DNA from: Nonomuraea montanisoli
GTDB taxonomy: Bacteria; Actinomycetota; Actinomycetes; Streptosporangiales; Streptosporangiaceae
Assembly (NCBI RefSeq): GCF_013363975.1
Contig: NZ_JABWGN010000008.1
Span: 372,001 to 436,000, forward strand
DNA length: 64,000 bases
Direction of reading: 5' to 3'
Shown here: piece after piece, positions 7,633 to 16,233 of the stretch
Numbering within the stretch: position 1 is the stretch's first letter
How the letters are laid out: each line of letters begins with the position of its first letter
The notes under the pieces: generated by a model
Database searches by the model: none
What the model saw: the letters and a program-made list of their open reading frames with translations, nothing else
What the model was told of the DNA's origin: nothing
Made by a program: the position numbers and the translations under genes

Positions 7633-10600
7633 ATGAGCTTAGGCGGCATTCTCGCGGCCGCGCTTCTCGCCGGCACGATCACCGTGGCGCCGCCGCCGGA
7701 CCGGCCGGCGCCCGCCACGCCGTCCGGCGCCGTCACTCTGATCACGGGCGACCGCGTCGTGGTCACCGGCGGCGGCGTGCAGGTGGAACCCGGTCCAGGC
7801 AGGCAGACGGGATTCGCCCGGCAGGTGATCGAGGGCCACCTGCATGTGATCCCGTTCGACGCCCGCCCGCTGCTCGCCCAGGGGGTCCTGGATCCGCGGC
7901 TGTTCGACGTGACGCAACTCCTGCAATGGCGTTACGGCGACGCCGACCGGCCCGACATCCCCATGATCGTCCAGTCCGTGGACGTACCGGGGGCACGGCG
8001 GCTCCCGGGGCTCGGCATGTCCACGCTCCGGGTCTCGAAGAAGGGCGCCGTCCAGACCTGGAAGGACCTGACCGGCGGCGGCGCCCGGGCGCTGGCGGCG
8101 GGCAAGGCCAAGCTGTGGCTGGACGGCCTGCGCCCGTGGAGCCTCGACAAGAGCGTCAAGCAGATCGGCGCCACCGAGGCCTGGAAGCAGGGCATGACCG
8201 GCAAGGGCGTCACGGTGGCCGTGCTCGACTCCGGCTACGACCCCGATCACCCCGACCTCAAGGGCGTGGTCGCCCACGAACGGAACTTCTCCGACGAGCC
8301 CGATATCCGCGACAACCTCGGGCACGGCACTCACGTGGCCTCCATCGTGGCCGGAGCCGGCGAGCAGTACCGGGGAGTGGCCCCCGGCGCGCAACTCGCC
8401 GTAGGCAAGGTCGGCGGCCGGTTCGGCGCCCAGGACTCCGCGATCCTGGCGGGGATGGAGTGGGCCGCGACCGAGGTCAAGGCCAAGGTCGTCAACCTCA
8501 GCCTGGGGGGCCCGGACACCCCGGAGCTGGATCCCTTCGAACAGGCGGTGAACACGCTGTCCGAGCGGACCGGCACGCTGTTCGTCGTCGCCGCGGGGAA
8601 CAGCGGCACCCAGAGCCCGGTGTCCAGCCCCGGCAGCGCCGACGCCGCCTTGACGGTCGGCGCGGTCGACGACGACGACCGGGTCGCCGGCTTCTCCAGC
8701 AGGGGCCCCCGCGAGGGCGACCATGCGATCAAGCCGGACCTCACGGCCCCCGGTGTGGCCATCATGGCCGCCCAGGCGGGCGGCACGCACGTGGAGTACA
8801 GCGGCACCTCGATGGCCGCACCCCACGTGGCCGGAGCCGCGGCGATCATGGCTCAGCGCCACCCCGGCTGGACCGGCCGGCAGCTCAAGGCCGCCCTCAT
8901 GGGCAGCGCCCTCCCCACGCCGAGCGCCAAGCCGTACGACCAGGGCGCCGGCCGGGTCGACCTCGTACGGGCCCTGGCCCAGCAGGTCGTGGCCGAGCCC
9001 GCCAACGTGTGGGCCGCCTTCCCCTGGGGCGGCGCGGCGGAGCGCGTCTCGACCAAGACGATCACGTACACGAACTCCGGCGACGCCGCCGTCACCGTGG
9101 ACCTCGGTACGCAGGGCAGTGACGTGCTGAAGCTGTCCGCGCGACGCCTCGAGGTGCCCGCCGGCGGCACGGCGTCGGTCACGCTGACCATCGACGCCAC
9201 CGGCAAGGGCCCGGGCGACTACCCCGGCGCCGTCACCGCCGTCTCGGGCCAGGGCGAGATCCGTACCCTGGCCGGGGCGTACGTCGAGCCGGAGTCGTAC
9301 GACCTGACCCTCTCCACCGTCGGCAGGGAGGGCGGTGCCCCTTACGTCTTCGCCCAGCTCTACGACCCCGAGACCGGCGCCACCCGGATGCCGGTGTTCC
9401 AGGACGGCACGGCCAGGATCCGGCTGCCGAAGGGACGCTGGAACCTGTACGCCGACATCAACGAGTCCGGCTCGACGACGATCAGCCACACCACCGTCCT
9501 GATCGAGGACGGCGACCAGCAGGTCGCGCTGGACGCCCGCCAGGGCCGGCCGGCGAGCTTCACCGTCGACGACCCCACGGCCACGCCCAGGGAAGTCGTC
9601 GACTTCACCGTGGGGTCCGGCAAGTGGTCGATCGCCTGGCGGGCTCCCGGCCTCGACCCCACCCGCGAGCTCTACGCCGTCCCCACGCGCGATGCCGAGC
9701 TGCGCTACCAGCTGAGGTCCGTCTGGGACTCCACGAACGGCTCCCTCTATGACCTCGTCGACCGCCGCACCGGCGGGCTCCCGGCGGACATGGGGCAACG
9801 GGTCGAGCGCGCGGAACTGGCGGAGGTGAAGGCGACGTTCCTCGCTTCCGGTGTCGCGGCGCAGGGGCGGCCGTACTTCACCCCCAGATTCGACGACACG
9901 CCGGGCGGCGACCTGTACGCGACGCTCCAGCAGGACGTGACGCTCCCCGGCACCGCGACCTACTACCGCACTCCCGGCCTCGCCTGGAACAGCGCCTGGG
10001 TCACCGGCACGTCGCGGGTGTGGGACGCCGGCAAGGTCATCAAGCTCGGCCGCACCACCGAGGTGTGGAGCGCCGCCGTCACCGGCCCCTCGTTCGCGCA
10101 ACCGAACGGGACCCGCACGGGCGACGAGCTCTCCTTCGACGCCGGCCGCCTCTTCGCGGACGGCGCCGAGGGGAGGACCGGCGCGGACGACGCCGCCACC
10201 GGCACCGCGACCCTCGCCCGTGACGGCCGGACGATCGCCGAGGCCGCGCTGGCCGGCTGCCAGCGCAAGCCCTGCGTGCTCACCGCCGCGCTGCCTTCGC
10301 AGCGGGCCGCATACACGCTCACCACCTCGATGCGCAGGCAGGCGCCGCACACGGCGCTGTCGTCGAGTGTGGAGTCCGTCTGGACGTTCACATCCGCGAA
10401 CACGCCCGAGGCGAAGCCCCTTCCGCTGATCGCGGTCCGCTACTCCCCGGCCGGTCTCGACTCGTTCAACCGCGCCCGCCCCGGCACGGTGACCAGGATG
10501 CCCGTCCGGGTGGAGCGCAACCCCGGCGCTCCCCAAGCCAAGGTGACGTCGCTCAAGCTCGAGATGTCCTCGGACGACGGCGCGAACTGGCACCCGTTGC

Positions 10601-10743
10601 CGAGCGTCCCGACCGGCGCCGGCTGGACGGCCGCCGTACCCAACCCGCGCACGCCCGGATTCGTGTCCCTGAGGGTCACGGCGACCGACACGTCGGGGAC
10701 GACCGTCAAGCAGACCGCTATCCGCGCCTACGCCGTCAGCTGA
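7633..10743 (+). CDS. secreted S8 family serine peptidase (subtilase)
   Basis: A 1,036-residue exported protease. Residues 1-20 form a short signal peptide rich in Ala and Leu. A propeptide-like region runs to about 165. The catalytic domain holds the triad Asp199 (VAVLDSGYDPDHPDL), His231 (GHGTHVAS) and Ser393 (SGTSMAAPHVAG). About 550 C-terminal residues are beta-rich, without transmembrane anchor or sortase motif, and resemble accessory beta-sandwich domains of large actinobacterial subtilases. The ATG follows GAGGGAGG by about six bases. The gene is divergent from the NACHT-WD40 gene and its leader has two perfect inverted repeats. A strong hairpin follows the stop. A general extracellular proteolytic role is likely. 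Confidence 0.95.
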   Translation: MSLGGILAAALLAGTITVAPPPDRPAPATPSGAVTLITGDRVVVTGGGVQVEPGPGRQTGFARQVIEGHLHVIPFDARPLLAQGVLDPRLFDVTQLLQWRYGDADRPDIPMIVQSVDVPGARRLPGLGMSTLRVSKKGAVQTWKDLTGGGARALAAGKAKLWLDGLRPWSLDKSVKQIGATEAWKQGMTGKGVTVAVLDSGYDPDHPDLKGVVAHERNFSDEPDIRDNLGHGTHVASIVAGAGEQYRGVAPGAQLAVGKVGGRFGAQDSAILAGMEWAATEVKAKVVNLSLGGPDTPELDPFEQAVNTLSERTGTLFVVAAGNSGTQSPVSSPGSADAALTVGAVDDDDRVAGFSSRGPREGDHAIKPDLTAPGVAIMAAQAGGTHVEYSGTSMAAPHVAGAAAIMAQRHPGWTGRQLKAALMGSALPTPSAKPYDQGAGRVDLVRALAQQVVAEPANVWAAFPWGGAAERVSTKTITYTNSGDAAVTVDLGTQGSDVLKLSARRLEVPAGGTASVTLTIDATGKGPGDYPGAVTAVSGQGEIRTLAGAYVEPESYDLTLSTVGREGGAPYVFAQLYDPETGATRMPVFQDGTARIRLPKGRWNLYADINESGSTTISHTTVLIEDGDQQVALDARQGRPASFTVDDPTATPREVVDFTVGSGKWSIAWRAPGLDPTRELYAVPTRDAELRYQLRSVWDSTNGSLYDLVDRRTGGLPADMGQRVERAELAEVKATFLASGVAAQGRPYFTPRFDDTPGGDLYATLQQDVTLPGTATYYRTPGLAWNSAWVTGTSRVWDAGKVIKLGRTTEVWSAAVTGPSFAQPNGTRTGDELSFDAGRLFADGAEGRTGADDAATGTATLARDGRTIAEAALAGCQRKPCVLTAALPSQRAAYTLTTSMRRQAPHTALSSSVESVWTFTSANTPEAKPLPLIAVRYSPAGLDSFNRARPGTVTRMPVRVERNPGAPQAKVTSLKLEMSSDDGANWHPLPSVPTGAGWTAAVPNPRTPGFVSLRVTATDTSGTTVKQTAIRAYAVS

Positions 10744-10756
10744 CCCGACCGGAACA

Positions 10757-10790
10757 GCGGGAAGGGCCAGGGGAGCAGGGCCCTTCCCGC
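10757..10790 (+). terminator. rho-independent-type terminator hairpin after the subtilase
   Basis: GCGGGAAGGGCC (10757-10768) pairs perfectly with GGCCCTTCCCGC (10779-10790) around a 10-base loop. There is no T tract, as is usual in actinomycetes. It lies 14 bases after the subtilase stop. Confidence 0.85.
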
Positions 10791-10862
10791 CTCGCCGGTC
10801 AGAGCGCCGGACGTGGTTCTCGGCCCTCGCCCCGGCTGGTCGACCGAGGCGACGCACAGGGA

Positions 10863-11090
10863 ACGGTGCCGACGATGCCGCGGCAGTCGATCAGCCCCAG
10901 ATGGCGGGAGTCCTGCGAGCGGGTGTTGTCGCCGACCACCGCGACATGCCCGGCCGGCACGTGTGACAGATCCGGCAGTGTGGGGACGAGCCAGTCCGGC
11001 AGCGGGTCTCCGGCGACGCGGCGACCCGCTTGATCCGGTGCGGCAGTCGCTCGTCCGCCACCCGGAACACGATCACCTCGCCGCACCGAG
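10863..11090 (-). pseudogene. S26 signal peptidase-like relic, frameshifted
   Basis: Two minus-strand frames each carry half of an S26 (type I signal peptidase) catalytic region. One reads GEVIVFRVADERLPHRIKRV, the conserved lysine block; another reads VAVVGDNTRSQDSRHLGLI, the GDN-x-SxDSR block. They are adjacent but out of register, and no N-terminal serine motif or membrane helix can be found. This looks like a decayed gene, formerly paired with the ABC exporter relic upstream, an arrangement common for peptide secretion. Confidence 0.65.
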
Positions 11091-11140
11091 GGCGCCGGCG
11101 TAGCCGCCGGCCTGGAGGCGGAACAGCCGGGCGTACTCGC

Positions 11141-11404
11141 CGTGTGCCGGCGCAGGGTGCTGTGCACGCGGTGCTCACCCTCGGCGTCCAGCCCCGAGGT
11201 CGGCTCGTCGAGCACGATCAACTCGGCGTCGGTGCGCATCAGGCAGCGGGCCAGGGCCACCCGCTGCCACTGCCCGCCGGACAGCGTCACGCCGGCCCGC
11301 TCACCGTCGTCCGCATGCGTCCTGGACAGCACGGTGTCGTAGCCGTCGGGCAGCGCCGCCACGATGTCGTCGGCCCGAGCAGCCCGCGCGGCCGCGTCCA
11401 TTGA
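11141..11404 (-). pseudogene. ABC exporter ATPase relic (C-terminal half of the nucleotide-binding domain)
   Basis: The remaining stretch contains VAALPDGYDTVLSR, the signature LSGGQWQRVALAR, Walker B LIVLDEPTSGLDAE and the start of the following helix. This is typical of type I ABC exporters. Walker A and all membrane helices are missing, the 5' end runs into the promoter region of the divergent Lsr2-like gene, and the 3' end breaks into the signal-peptidase relic. No switch histidine region is intact. It cannot encode a working transporter. Confidence 0.8.
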
Positions 11405-11432
11405 GACGTGCGTCTGTCGGTAGTTTCTGATC

Positions 11433-12227
11433 ATGTCCGATGCCGACTTCACCCCCCTCCGCGTCACTCACCGGGCGCACGGACGTGACACCGACCGCCG
11501 CATCCGTACCTGGGCGAAGGCGCGGGGCCATCCCGTCAGCGAGCGTGGCCGCCTCGCGCCGGAGATCATCGATGCCTTCTTCGCCGCCCATCCCGAGGTC
11601 CACGAGCAGGCAAGGACGTTCGAGATGGTCCACGCCACCGCGAGGACCCCCGGCGCGTCGCCGGAGGACCACGCGTGGCAGACGGACAGCCTGCTCGGGG
11701 ACATCTACACGATCGTCCATGTCCGCGGGCTCGACGAGCACGAGGTGCTGCGCCGGCTGGGCGCCGCGGACGCGGACATCCGGCTGATCGGAGACGGGGA
11801 CCACTCCCTGCCGGAAGGACCCGCGATCATCACCGTGAGGCGGATCGGGGACTGGACCGTCGCGATCGAGGACTGCGGTTGGCGGGGCGCGCAGGGGGAG
11901 ACTCTGAGCGCCCTGTCACGCGGCGGCGGCGAGGCCGTGGCGGTGCACCGGCACGACTACGCTCAGCACCACGTCACCTATGCCGCCGACGGCCGGCTCA
12001 TCACCGACCTCAACCCGGGGTTCCCCGTGGACAGGCAGGGCGCGGATCCCGACCGGCTCAACCGCCACCTCCGCGACCTGGGCATCGATCCGGCCGCCGG
12101 CGACAGCGTCGACAATCCCGTCCCGGCGGCCCTTGCGCTGGCCGGGCGCATCACCGGCGTCATGATGAGCCCACAGCACCTTCGCCGCCCCGTCCTGGGC
12201 GCGGCCATACCCGGCGCCCTCCGCTGA
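11433..12227 (+). CDS. Lsr2-type DNA-binding domain fused to a DUF6461 domain
   Basis: A 264-residue protein. Residues about 18-52 read RDTDRRIRTWAKARGHPVSE and continue RGRLAPEIIDAF, very similar to the C-terminal DNA-binding domain of Lsr2 (IREWAKANG...VSDRGRIP), which inserts an arginine-rich loop into AT-rich minor grooves. Residues about 90-235 match the DUF6461 pattern: a VRGL...EVLRRLGA start, GDWTVAIEDCGW, and a distal PDRLNRHLRDLG. The Lsr2 oligomerisation domain is absent. The protein may recognise AT-rich (often foreign) DNA while the DUF6461 part has an unknown activity. It is divergent from the exporter relic. DUF6461 function is not known to me. Confidence 0.8.
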   Translation: MSDADFTPLRVTHRAHGRDTDRRIRTWAKARGHPVSERGRLAPEIIDAFFAAHPEVHEQARTFEMVHATARTPGASPEDHAWQTDSLLGDIYTIVHVRGLDEHEVLRRLGAADADIRLIGDGDHSLPEGPAIITVRRIGDWTVAIEDCGWRGAQGETLSALSRGGGEAVAVHRHDYAQHHVTYAADGRLITDLNPGFPVDRQGADPDRLNRHLRDLGIDPAAGDSVDNPVPAALALAGRITGVMMSPQHLRRPVLGAAIPGALR

Positions 12228-12354
12228 TCTGCCTTGACCACCCTTCACGATCTCGGCACCCTGCCCGACATGAGTGTCGGGCTGGTCATCGCGATGCCTC
12301 TGCGCCAGTGGGGGCTCATCGACGCGTGCCCTGCCGGCGCAGGTGCCGCCCGGA

Positions 12355-12390
12355 CGAGCCCGGCCGAGAACGATGGCTCGGCCGGGCTCG
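12355..12390. terminator. bidirectional terminator hairpin between the Lsr2-like gene and katG
   Basis: CGAGCCCGGCCGAG (12355-12368) pairs perfectly with CTCGGCCGGGCTCG (12377-12390) around 8 bases. It lies 15 bases past the katG stop and also downstream of the convergent gene. The remaining intergenic DNA from 12228 to 12354 shows nothing I can name. Confidence 0.85.
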
Positions 12391-12405
12391 GCGGGCGGAG
12401 ACAGG

Positions 12406-14682
12406 TCAGGCGAGGTCGAACCGGTCGAGCTCCATGACCTTGGTCCAGGCCGCGACGAAGTCGCTCACGAACTTGTCGCGGGCGTCCTGGCTGGCGTAGA
12501 CCTCCGCGAGGGCCCGCAGCTGCGAGTTCGAGCCGAAGACGAGGTCGACCACGGTGGCCGTCCACTTCACCTCGTCGGTGGCCACGTCGCGGATCTCGTA
12601 CACGTGCTCCTCGGACTCCGACGCCTTCCACCGGGTGCCCGGAGAGAGCAGGTTGGTGAAGAAGTCGTTGGTGAGCACGCCGGGCCGGTCGGTGAGCACG
12701 CCGTGCTGCGTACCGCCGTAGTTGGCTCCCAGGGAGCGCAGGCCGCCGATGAGGACGGTCATCTCGGGCGGGGTCAGGTTGAGCATGTAGGCACGGTCGA
12801 CGAGCAGCACCTCCGGCTGGGTCTTCTCGCCGGTACGCAGGTAGTTGCGGAACCCGTCGGCCCGCGGCTCGAGCACCCCGAAGGACTCGACGTCGGTCTG
12901 CTCCTGCGTGGCGTCGGTGCGCCCCGGGTGGAACGGCACCGTCACGGTCACCCCGGCCTCGCGCGCCGCCTTCTCCACGGCGGCCGAACCGGCCAGCACG
13001 ATCAGGTCGGCGAGCGAGATCTTCGCGCCGCCGGCCTCGTTGAACTCGCGCCGGATGCCCTCGAGGGTGTCCAGGACCGTCGCGAGCTGCTCGGGCTGGT
13101 TGACCTCCCAGCCGCGCTGCGGTTCGAGACGGATCCGGGCGCCGTTGGCGCCGCCGCGCTTGTCGGTGGACCGGAAGCTCGCGGCGGAGGCCCAGGCCGT
13201 GGACACGAGCTGGGCGGTCGTGAGGCCGGACTCCAGGACCTTCGTCTTGAGCGAGGCGACCTCGGCGTCGCTCACGAGTTCGTGGTCGACGGCCGGCACC
13301 GGGTCCTGCCACAGTTGCGGCTCGGGGACCCACGGCCCGAGGAAGCGGCTGACCGGGCCCATGTCGCGGTGCAGCAGCTTGTACCAGGCCTTGGCGAAGG
13401 CCAGCGCGAGCTCGTCGGGGTTCTCCAGGAACCGGCGGGAGATCTTGTTGTACGCCGGGTCCACGCGCAGCGACAGGTCGGTCGTGAGCATGGTCGGCTT
13501 GTGCTTCTTCGACGGGTCGTGGGCGTCCGGGATGATCGCCTCGGCGTCCTTCGCGACCCACTGCTTGGCGCCGCCGGGGCTCGTGGTGAGCTCCCACTCG
13601 TAGCCGAAGAGGATCTCGAAGAACCGGTTGCTCCACTGCGTCGGCCGGTCGGTCCACGTCACCTCGAGACCGCTGGTGATCGTGTCACTCCCCTTGCCGG
13701 TGCCGTGGGTGCTCAGCCAGCCCAGGCCCTGCGCCTCCAGCGGTGCGCCCTCGGGCTCCGGCCCCACGTGGTCGTCCGCGATGCCGGCGCCGTGGGTCTT
13801 GCCGAACGTGTGGCCGCCGGCGATGAGCGCGACGGTCTCCTCGTCGTTCATCGCCATCCGGGCGAAGGTCTCGCGGATGAAGTGCGCCGCCGCGGCCGGG
13901 TCGGCGTTGCCGCGGGGACCCTCCGGGTTGACGTAGATGAGACCCATCTCGGTCGCGCCGACGTTCGGCGCCATCTCGGTGTCGGTGACGTAGCGCTCGT
14001 CGCCGAGCCAGGCGTCCTCCGGGCCCCAGAAGATCTCCTCCGGCTCCCAGACGTCCTCGCGGCCGAAGCCGAAGCCGAAGGTCTTGAACCCCATCGACTC
14101 CAGGGCGACGTTGCCGGCGAGCACGAGCAGGTCGGCCCACGAGATCTGCTGGCCGTACTTCTGCTTGACCGGCCACAGCAGCCGGCGGGCCTTGTCGAGG
14201 TTGGCGTTGTCGGGCCAGCTGTTGAGCGGGGCGAAACGCTGGGCGCCGTCGCCCGCACCGCCGCGGCCGTCGTGGATGCGATAGGTGCCCGCCGCGTGCC
14301 AGCTCATCCGGATCATGAGACCGCCGTAGTGGCCGAAGTCGGCCGGCCACCAGTCCTGCGAGGTGGTGAGCACCTCGATGATGTCCCGCTTCAGAGCCTC
14401 GACGTCGAGCTTCGCCAGCTCCTTGGCGTAGCTGAAGCCCTCTCCCAGGGGGTTGCCCTTGGACGAGTGCGCGCGCAGCACGGAGAGGTCGAGCTGGTTG
14501 GGCCACCAGTCCCGGTTCGTGTGCGGACGGCCGCCGGTCTTCGGAGTCGGCGAGTCGATGGCCGGGTTCTCGCTCTCACTGCCGTGCGCGGTCACGGAGT
14601 CGTGCGCGACCGGGCAGCCGGCCGCCGCCTTCTGGTCCACTCCCTGCGCGCTGGAGGGGGCGTTGTCCTGGTTGTCGCTCAT
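12406..14682 (-). CDS. katG: catalase-peroxidase KatG
   Basis: A full-length bifunctional haem enzyme (758 residues) that removes hydrogen peroxide and has peroxidase activity. The distal site RMSWHAAGTYR holds the catalytic Arg, Trp and His. The proximal haem ligand lies in GGHTFGKTHGA. Trp of the distal motif, Tyr in LIYVNPEGP and Met in ARMAMNDE are positioned to form the Met-Tyr-Trp crosslink required for catalase activity. The ATG at 14682 has GGAAGGAA upstream, so the longer reading is rejected. It lies 23 bases behind furA, the standard actinobacterial arrangement, and is expected to be derepressed by peroxide through FurA. Confidence 0.98.
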   Translation of the reverse strand: MSDNQDNAPSSAQGVDQKAAAGCPVAHDSVTAHGSESENPAIDSPTPKTGGRPHTNRDWWPNQLDLSVLRAHSSKGNPLGEGFSYAKELAKLDVEALKRDIIEVLTTSQDWWPADFGHYGGLMIRMSWHAAGTYRIHDGRGGAGDGAQRFAPLNSWPDNANLDKARRLLWPVKQKYGQQISWADLLVLAGNVALESMGFKTFGFGFGREDVWEPEEIFWGPEDAWLGDERYVTDTEMAPNVGATEMGLIYVNPEGPRGNADPAAAAHFIRETFARMAMNDEETVALIAGGHTFGKTHGAGIADDHVGPEPEGAPLEAQGLGWLSTHGTGKGSDTITSGLEVTWTDRPTQWSNRFFEILFGYEWELTTSPGGAKQWVAKDAEAIIPDAHDPSKKHKPTMLTTDLSLRVDPAYNKISRRFLENPDELALAFAKAWYKLLHRDMGPVSRFLGPWVPEPQLWQDPVPAVDHELVSDAEVASLKTKVLESGLTTAQLVSTAWASAASFRSTDKRGGANGARIRLEPQRGWEVNQPEQLATVLDTLEGIRREFNEAGGAKISLADLIVLAGSAAVEKAAREAGVTVTVPFHPGRTDATQEQTDVESFGVLEPRADGFRNYLRTGEKTQPEVLLVDRAYMLNLTPPEMTVLIGGLRSLGANYGGTQHGVLTDRPGVLTNDFFTNLLSPGTRWKASESEEHVYEIRDVATDEVKWTATVVDLVFGSNSQLRALAEVYASQDARDKFVSDFVAAWTKVMELDRFDLA

Positions 14683-14705
14683 CTGATTCCTTCCGAACTT
14701 CCGGA

Positions 14706-15134
14706 TCACTGGTCAATGCGTCTGGTCGCGCAGTCGGGGCAGGTGCCCCAGTAGACGACCTCCGCCTCGTCGATCATGAAGCCCTGGTCGTCCGAGGCGG
14801 TGAGACAGGGAGCGTGGCCGACGGCGCAGTCGACGTCCGCGATCGCACCGCAGGAACGGCACACGACATGGTGGTGGTTGTCCCCCACCCGTGCCTCGTA
14901 GCGGGCGCTCGTACCGGCGGGCTCGATGCGCCGCACCAGACCGGCGTCGGTCAGCGCACGCAGCACGTCGTACACCGCCTGGTGGGACACCCTGGGAAGC
15001 TCGGCCCTCACCAGGGCGATCACCGTGTCGGTGTCGACGTGCGCATGATCGTGCAGCGCGGCCAGCACTGCCAGCCGCGGCCGGGTCACACGCAACGAGA
15101 CCGCTCGTAATCGCGCCTCGAACTCGGACGCCAT
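14706..15134 (-). CDS. furA: Fur-family peroxide-responsive repressor FurA
   Basis: A 142-residue Fur-family regulator. It has the winged-helix block VTRPRLAVLAALHDHAHVD, the HHH-containing metal site in GDNHHHVVC and the structural zinc pairs CRSC and CPDC. Its position directly before katG identifies it as the FurA/CatR type, which senses peroxide by metal-catalysed oxidation and controls itself and katG. The ATG at 15134 is six bases after a -10-like TATGTT, so the transcript is probably leaderless, as is known for furA in mycobacteria and streptomycetes. Confidence 0.95.
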   Translation of the reverse strand: MASEFEARLRAVSLRVTRPRLAVLAALHDHAHVDTDTVIALVRAELPRVSHQAVYDVLRALTDAGLVRRIEPAGTSARYEARVGDNHHHVVCRSCGAIADVDCAVGHAPCLTASDDQGFMIDEAEVVYWGTCPDCATRRIDQ

Positions 15135-15140
15135 ACGGCC

Positions 15141-15170
15141 AACATAGACCTCTAATCTGGAATAGTTCAA
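15141..15170 (-). promoter_or_regulatory. furA-katG promoter with a FurA-box-like palindrome
   Basis: On the minus strand TTGAAC (15165-15170) and TATGTT (15141-15146) are 18 bases apart, and the furA ATG follows after six bases. The -35 begins the partly palindromic TTGAActaTTCCA, an AT-rich element in GC-rich surroundings. This fits an autoregulatory FurA site. Confidence 0.6.
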
Positions 15171-15198
15171 GTTTGGCACGCCCGGAATCAGGAGGATT

Positions 15199-15215
15199 CG
15201 GACAGGACCTGTCCG
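15199..15215. promoter_or_regulatory. 17-bp palindrome before the phosphotransferase gene
   Basis: CGGACAGG and CCTGTCCG flank a single central A, giving perfect 8-bp arms. It lies in the divergent region between furA and the APH-type gene. It could be a repressor site or a small hairpin; no regulator nearby is an obvious partner. Confidence 0.45.
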
Positions 15216-15270
15216 GCCTCGCCGGAAAAGGGGAGGCGGCTCCCGGCCGTCGGTGCCAGCATGCGGCACC

Positions 15271-16191
15271 ATGCCGGAATACGAGCCGAGCCACGAGACC
15301 CTGGCCGCCATCGCCGGACGGCACGGGAGCGCCGCCGGGCGGATCCGCCCCCTCCCGGCGGGAGTGGCCAACCGGGTCTTCCTGCTCGGGGACGACCTGG
15401 TCCTGCGCGTCCCGCGGACCGAGCGGTTCCTGCCCGACCTGGTCAAGGAGGCCGCGGTCATCCCCGCCGCCCGGCGCGCGGGGGTGCGCACTCCGGAGGT
15501 CGTCGCCTTCGACGACACCTGCTCGGTGGTGGAGGTGCCGTACATGGTGCTCACCCGGGCGCGCGGCGCCGACCTCGCGGAGCTGGACCTGCCCTCCGCC
15601 GCCACGGACCATGTCCTCCGCCAGGTGGGGCGGGAGCTGGCCAAGCTGCATCGGCTGTCCCCAGCCACCGCCCCCGCCCTTGCCGCACTCCCCGTGGACG
15701 GCGCCGCGGACCCCTGGGCGCTCACCCACCGCCTCCTCAAGGAGGGCTGGATCGACGCCGAGCACGCCCGCTGGCTCACGGGCTGGTTCGACCGGCTCTC
15801 GGCGCACCTCCCCGCGGACCCTCCGATGGTCCTGGTCCACGGCGACATCGCTCCGCAGAACCTGCTCGTCTCCCCGGAGACGGCGCGGCTCGACGGGATC
15901 GTGGACTGGGGCGACGCCCAGTGGGCCGATCCCGCCACGGACTTCGCCAAGATTCCCCTGACCGGCGTCCCGGCCATGCTCGACGGCTACCGGTGGGAAA
16001 GCGGTGAGCGGACCTCGGCCTGGGAGGCCCGTGTGCTGTGGTTCCATCTCACCTGGGCGCTCGGACGCCTGGCGGATCCGGCGCCGCGCCCCGGCGAACG
16101 CCACTGGACCGCCCCGCCGGCCGGCCGGCTGCTGGGCCTGCTCCGCTTCTTCGCCTCCGCTCCACCGGCTCCCTGGGACTCCTTGGCCTGA
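15271..16191 (+). CDS. APH-family phosphotransferase (macrolide 2'-phosphotransferase-like)
   Basis: A 306-residue aminoglycoside/macrolide phosphotransferase-fold kinase. It shows the catalytic loop VHGDIAPQNLLV (Brenner HGD...N) and the metal-binding IVDWGDAQWADP. The N-lobe has VLRVPRTERFLPDLVKEAAV, where the Lys/Glu pair positions ATP. The length and the PRTERF segment resemble macrolide kinases of the Mph type, but related actinobacterial proteins act on many small hydroxylated compounds, so resistance is not proven. The ATG at 15271 is chosen over an upstream GTG at 15253; neither has a well-spaced ribosome site. Its stop lies in a shared terminator. Confidence 0.85.
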   Translation: MPEYEPSHETLAAIAGRHGSAAGRIRPLPAGVANRVFLLGDDLVLRVPRTERFLPDLVKEAAVIPAARRAGVRTPEVVAFDDTCSVVEVPYMVLTRARGADLAELDLPSAATDHVLRQVGRELAKLHRLSPATAPALAALPVDGAADPWALTHRLLKEGWIDAEHARWLTGWFDRLSAHLPADPPMVLVHGDIAPQNLLVSPETARLDGIVDWGDAQWADPATDFAKIPLTGVPAMLDGYRWESGERTSAWEARVLWFHLTWALGRLADPAPRPGERHWTAPPAGRLLGLLRFFASAPPAPWDSLA

Positions 16192-16233
16192 TCCGGTGGC
16201 GCCGGTCGGCGGCATCGCCGGCGGGGGATCAGG
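16187..16233. terminator. bidirectional terminator spanning two convergent stop codons
   Basis: CCTGATCC (16187-16194) pairs perfectly with GGATCAGG (16226-16233), and GC-rich inner arms can pair further. The stem includes the stop codons of both convergent genes, so one hairpin serves both. Confidence 0.65.

Noticed and set aside
7639..10857. A 1,072-codon open frame antisense to the subtilase gene
   Set aside because: It lacks any recognisable motif and has the composition expected of the complement of a high-GC gene; the plus strand encodes a clear subtilase.
12228..12354. Possible short gene or mobile-element remnant downstream of the Lsr2-like gene
   Set aside because: A 67-codon frame exists but shows no conserved motif, and no inverted repeats or target duplications are present.
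12274..14754. An 826-codon frame antisense to katG
   Set aside because: katG is unmistakable on the minus strand; the antisense frame is a GC artefact.
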